NCBI RefSeq assembly: GCF_000449425.2
Contig: NZ_AVHW01000048.1
Coordinates: forward strand, 1 to 64,000
DNA from: Clostridioides difficile CD160
GTDB taxonomy: Bacteria; Bacillota; Clostridia; Peptostreptococcales; Peptostreptococcaceae
Reading direction: 5' to 3'
Length of the DNA stretch: 64,000 nucleotides
A program made the position numbers and the translations under genes. The number at the start of each line of letters is the position of its first letter. The stretch's first letter is position 1. Positions 63,534-64,000 of this stretch are shown here, piece by piece. Below the pieces are notes generated by a model. The model was not told the DNA's origin. It searched no databases and was given only the letters and a program-made list of their open reading frames with translations.

Positions 63534-64000
63534 ATGGTGATTATAAAATCTATAGCAGAAATAGCAAACATAAAAGAAAGCGTCATTACCATAGGAAACT
63601 TTGATGGTGTACACAAAGGACATCAAGTTCTTATAAAAAAAACAGTTGAATATGCAAAAAAACAAAATATACAAAGTATTGTATTTACCTTTGCAAATCA
63701 TCCTGTAAATTACTTTAGACCAAACTCAACAAAAAATATTATAAGCAATAATGACAAGATAAAATTATTAGAAGACTTGGGAATAGATATAGTTGTAATC
63801 ATACCATTTGATGAGTATATGACTAAAATACCTGCAAAGGATTTCGTAGACGAGATACTAGTAAAAAAATTAAAAGCTAAAAAAATAGTAATTGGCCATG
63901 ACTTTACATTTGCAAGAGCAAAAGAAGGTAATGTTAATCTATTAAAAAGCTTAGAACATGAATTTGGTTTTGAGGTAGAAGTAATAAAACCAATCAAAAT
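63534..64000 (+). CDS. ribF: Bifunctional riboflavin kinase/FAD synthetase RibF, 5' part
   Basis: The first 155 codons of a gene cut by the window end. RibF phosphorylates riboflavin to FMN and adenylylates it to FAD. The visible N-terminal FAD synthetase nucleotidyltransferase domain has TIGNFDGVHKGHQVL (HIGH-like motif), FANHPVNYF, FDEYMTKIPAKDFVDEIL and IGHDFTFARAKEGN. GCGGGGAAC precedes the ATG. It lies downstream of truB, a conserved order. The kinase domain lies outside the window. Confidence 0.93.
   Translation, partial: MVIIKSIAEIANIKESVITIGNFDGVHKGHQVLIKKTVEYAKKQNIQSIVFTFANHPVNYFRPNSTKNIISNNDKIKLLEDLGIDIVVIIPFDEYMTKIPAKDFVDEILVKKLKAKKIVIGHDFTFARAKEGNVNLLKSLEHEFGFEVEVIKPIK

Noticed and set aside
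1-64000. tRNA, rRNA, insertion sequences, prophage or CRISPR arrays
   Set aside because: Scanned by eye on both strands; no cloverleaf with TTCRANNC, no transposase or integrase, and no regular direct-repeat and spacer pattern was found.

Overview
The window is low-G+C Firmicutes DNA and fits Clostridioides difficile or a very close relative. Evidence: AT-rich codon use throughout; a class II (B12-dependent) ribonucleotide reductase; CodY; IscR-IscS-IscU; an Acd-like SH3b/glucosaminidase autolysin directly before polC; a surface protein with three CWB2 cell-wall-binding repeats; and spore genes (GerW/YtfJ and an alpha/beta SASP-like protein). The species call rests on gene order and protein features read by eye, not on a database search. 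No rRNA, tRNA, insertion sequence, prophage or CRISPR array was seen.

Layout. 1-7.2 kb: BrnQ branched-chain amino acid carrier behind an 855-bp upstream region with two near-consensus promoters, NrdJ, RNase HII, an FMN-dependent 2-hydroxy-acid oxidoreductase and a small unknown protein. 7.2-13.1 kb (minus strand): a CarD-like regulator, then a two-component system (NarL-type regulator, DesK/LiaS-type kinase) feeding a three-gene ABC-2 transporter, with two perfect palindromes between regulator and transporter. 13.3-19.5 kb: yraN, comM/yifB, dprA, topA and codY, a conserved Firmicutes DNA-processing cluster. 19.6-28.3 kb: rarA, a GNAT protein, iscR-iscS-iscU, a CWB2 surface protein and mnmA. 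28.4-36.4 kb: an alanine T-box with alaS, ireB, a large unknown membrane protein, ruvX, a DUF1292 gene, fur and a YdjM-like membrane protein. 36.5-41.99 kb: RNase J, a SASP-like gene, a DacF-type carboxypeptidase, AraC/DUF2000 and a GNAT gene. 42.2-50 kb: an M50 peptidase, scpA-scpB, DUF2953-gerW, marR-pepA, a membrane protein, a 46-aa gene, MazG-like and sirtuin genes. 50.3-64 kb: acd, polC, then the rimP-nusA-rnpM-L7Ae-infB-rbfA-nrnA-truB translation/transcription operon and the start of ribF.

Most of this is core housekeeping. The accessory-looking parts are the TCS/ABC cassette, which separates rnhB from yraN, and the surface-protein gene between iscU and mnmA.

The most interesting structure is upstream of that surface-protein gene. 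Two sites of about 20 bp lie in inverted orientation with 194 bp between their centres. Each site is itself a near-palindrome around an asymmetric two-base centre. The left copy forms a 12-bp hairpin followed by a T run, just after a possible promoter. This suggests a phase-variable switch in which inversion makes or breaks a terminator in the leader, similar to what is described for cwpV in C. difficile.
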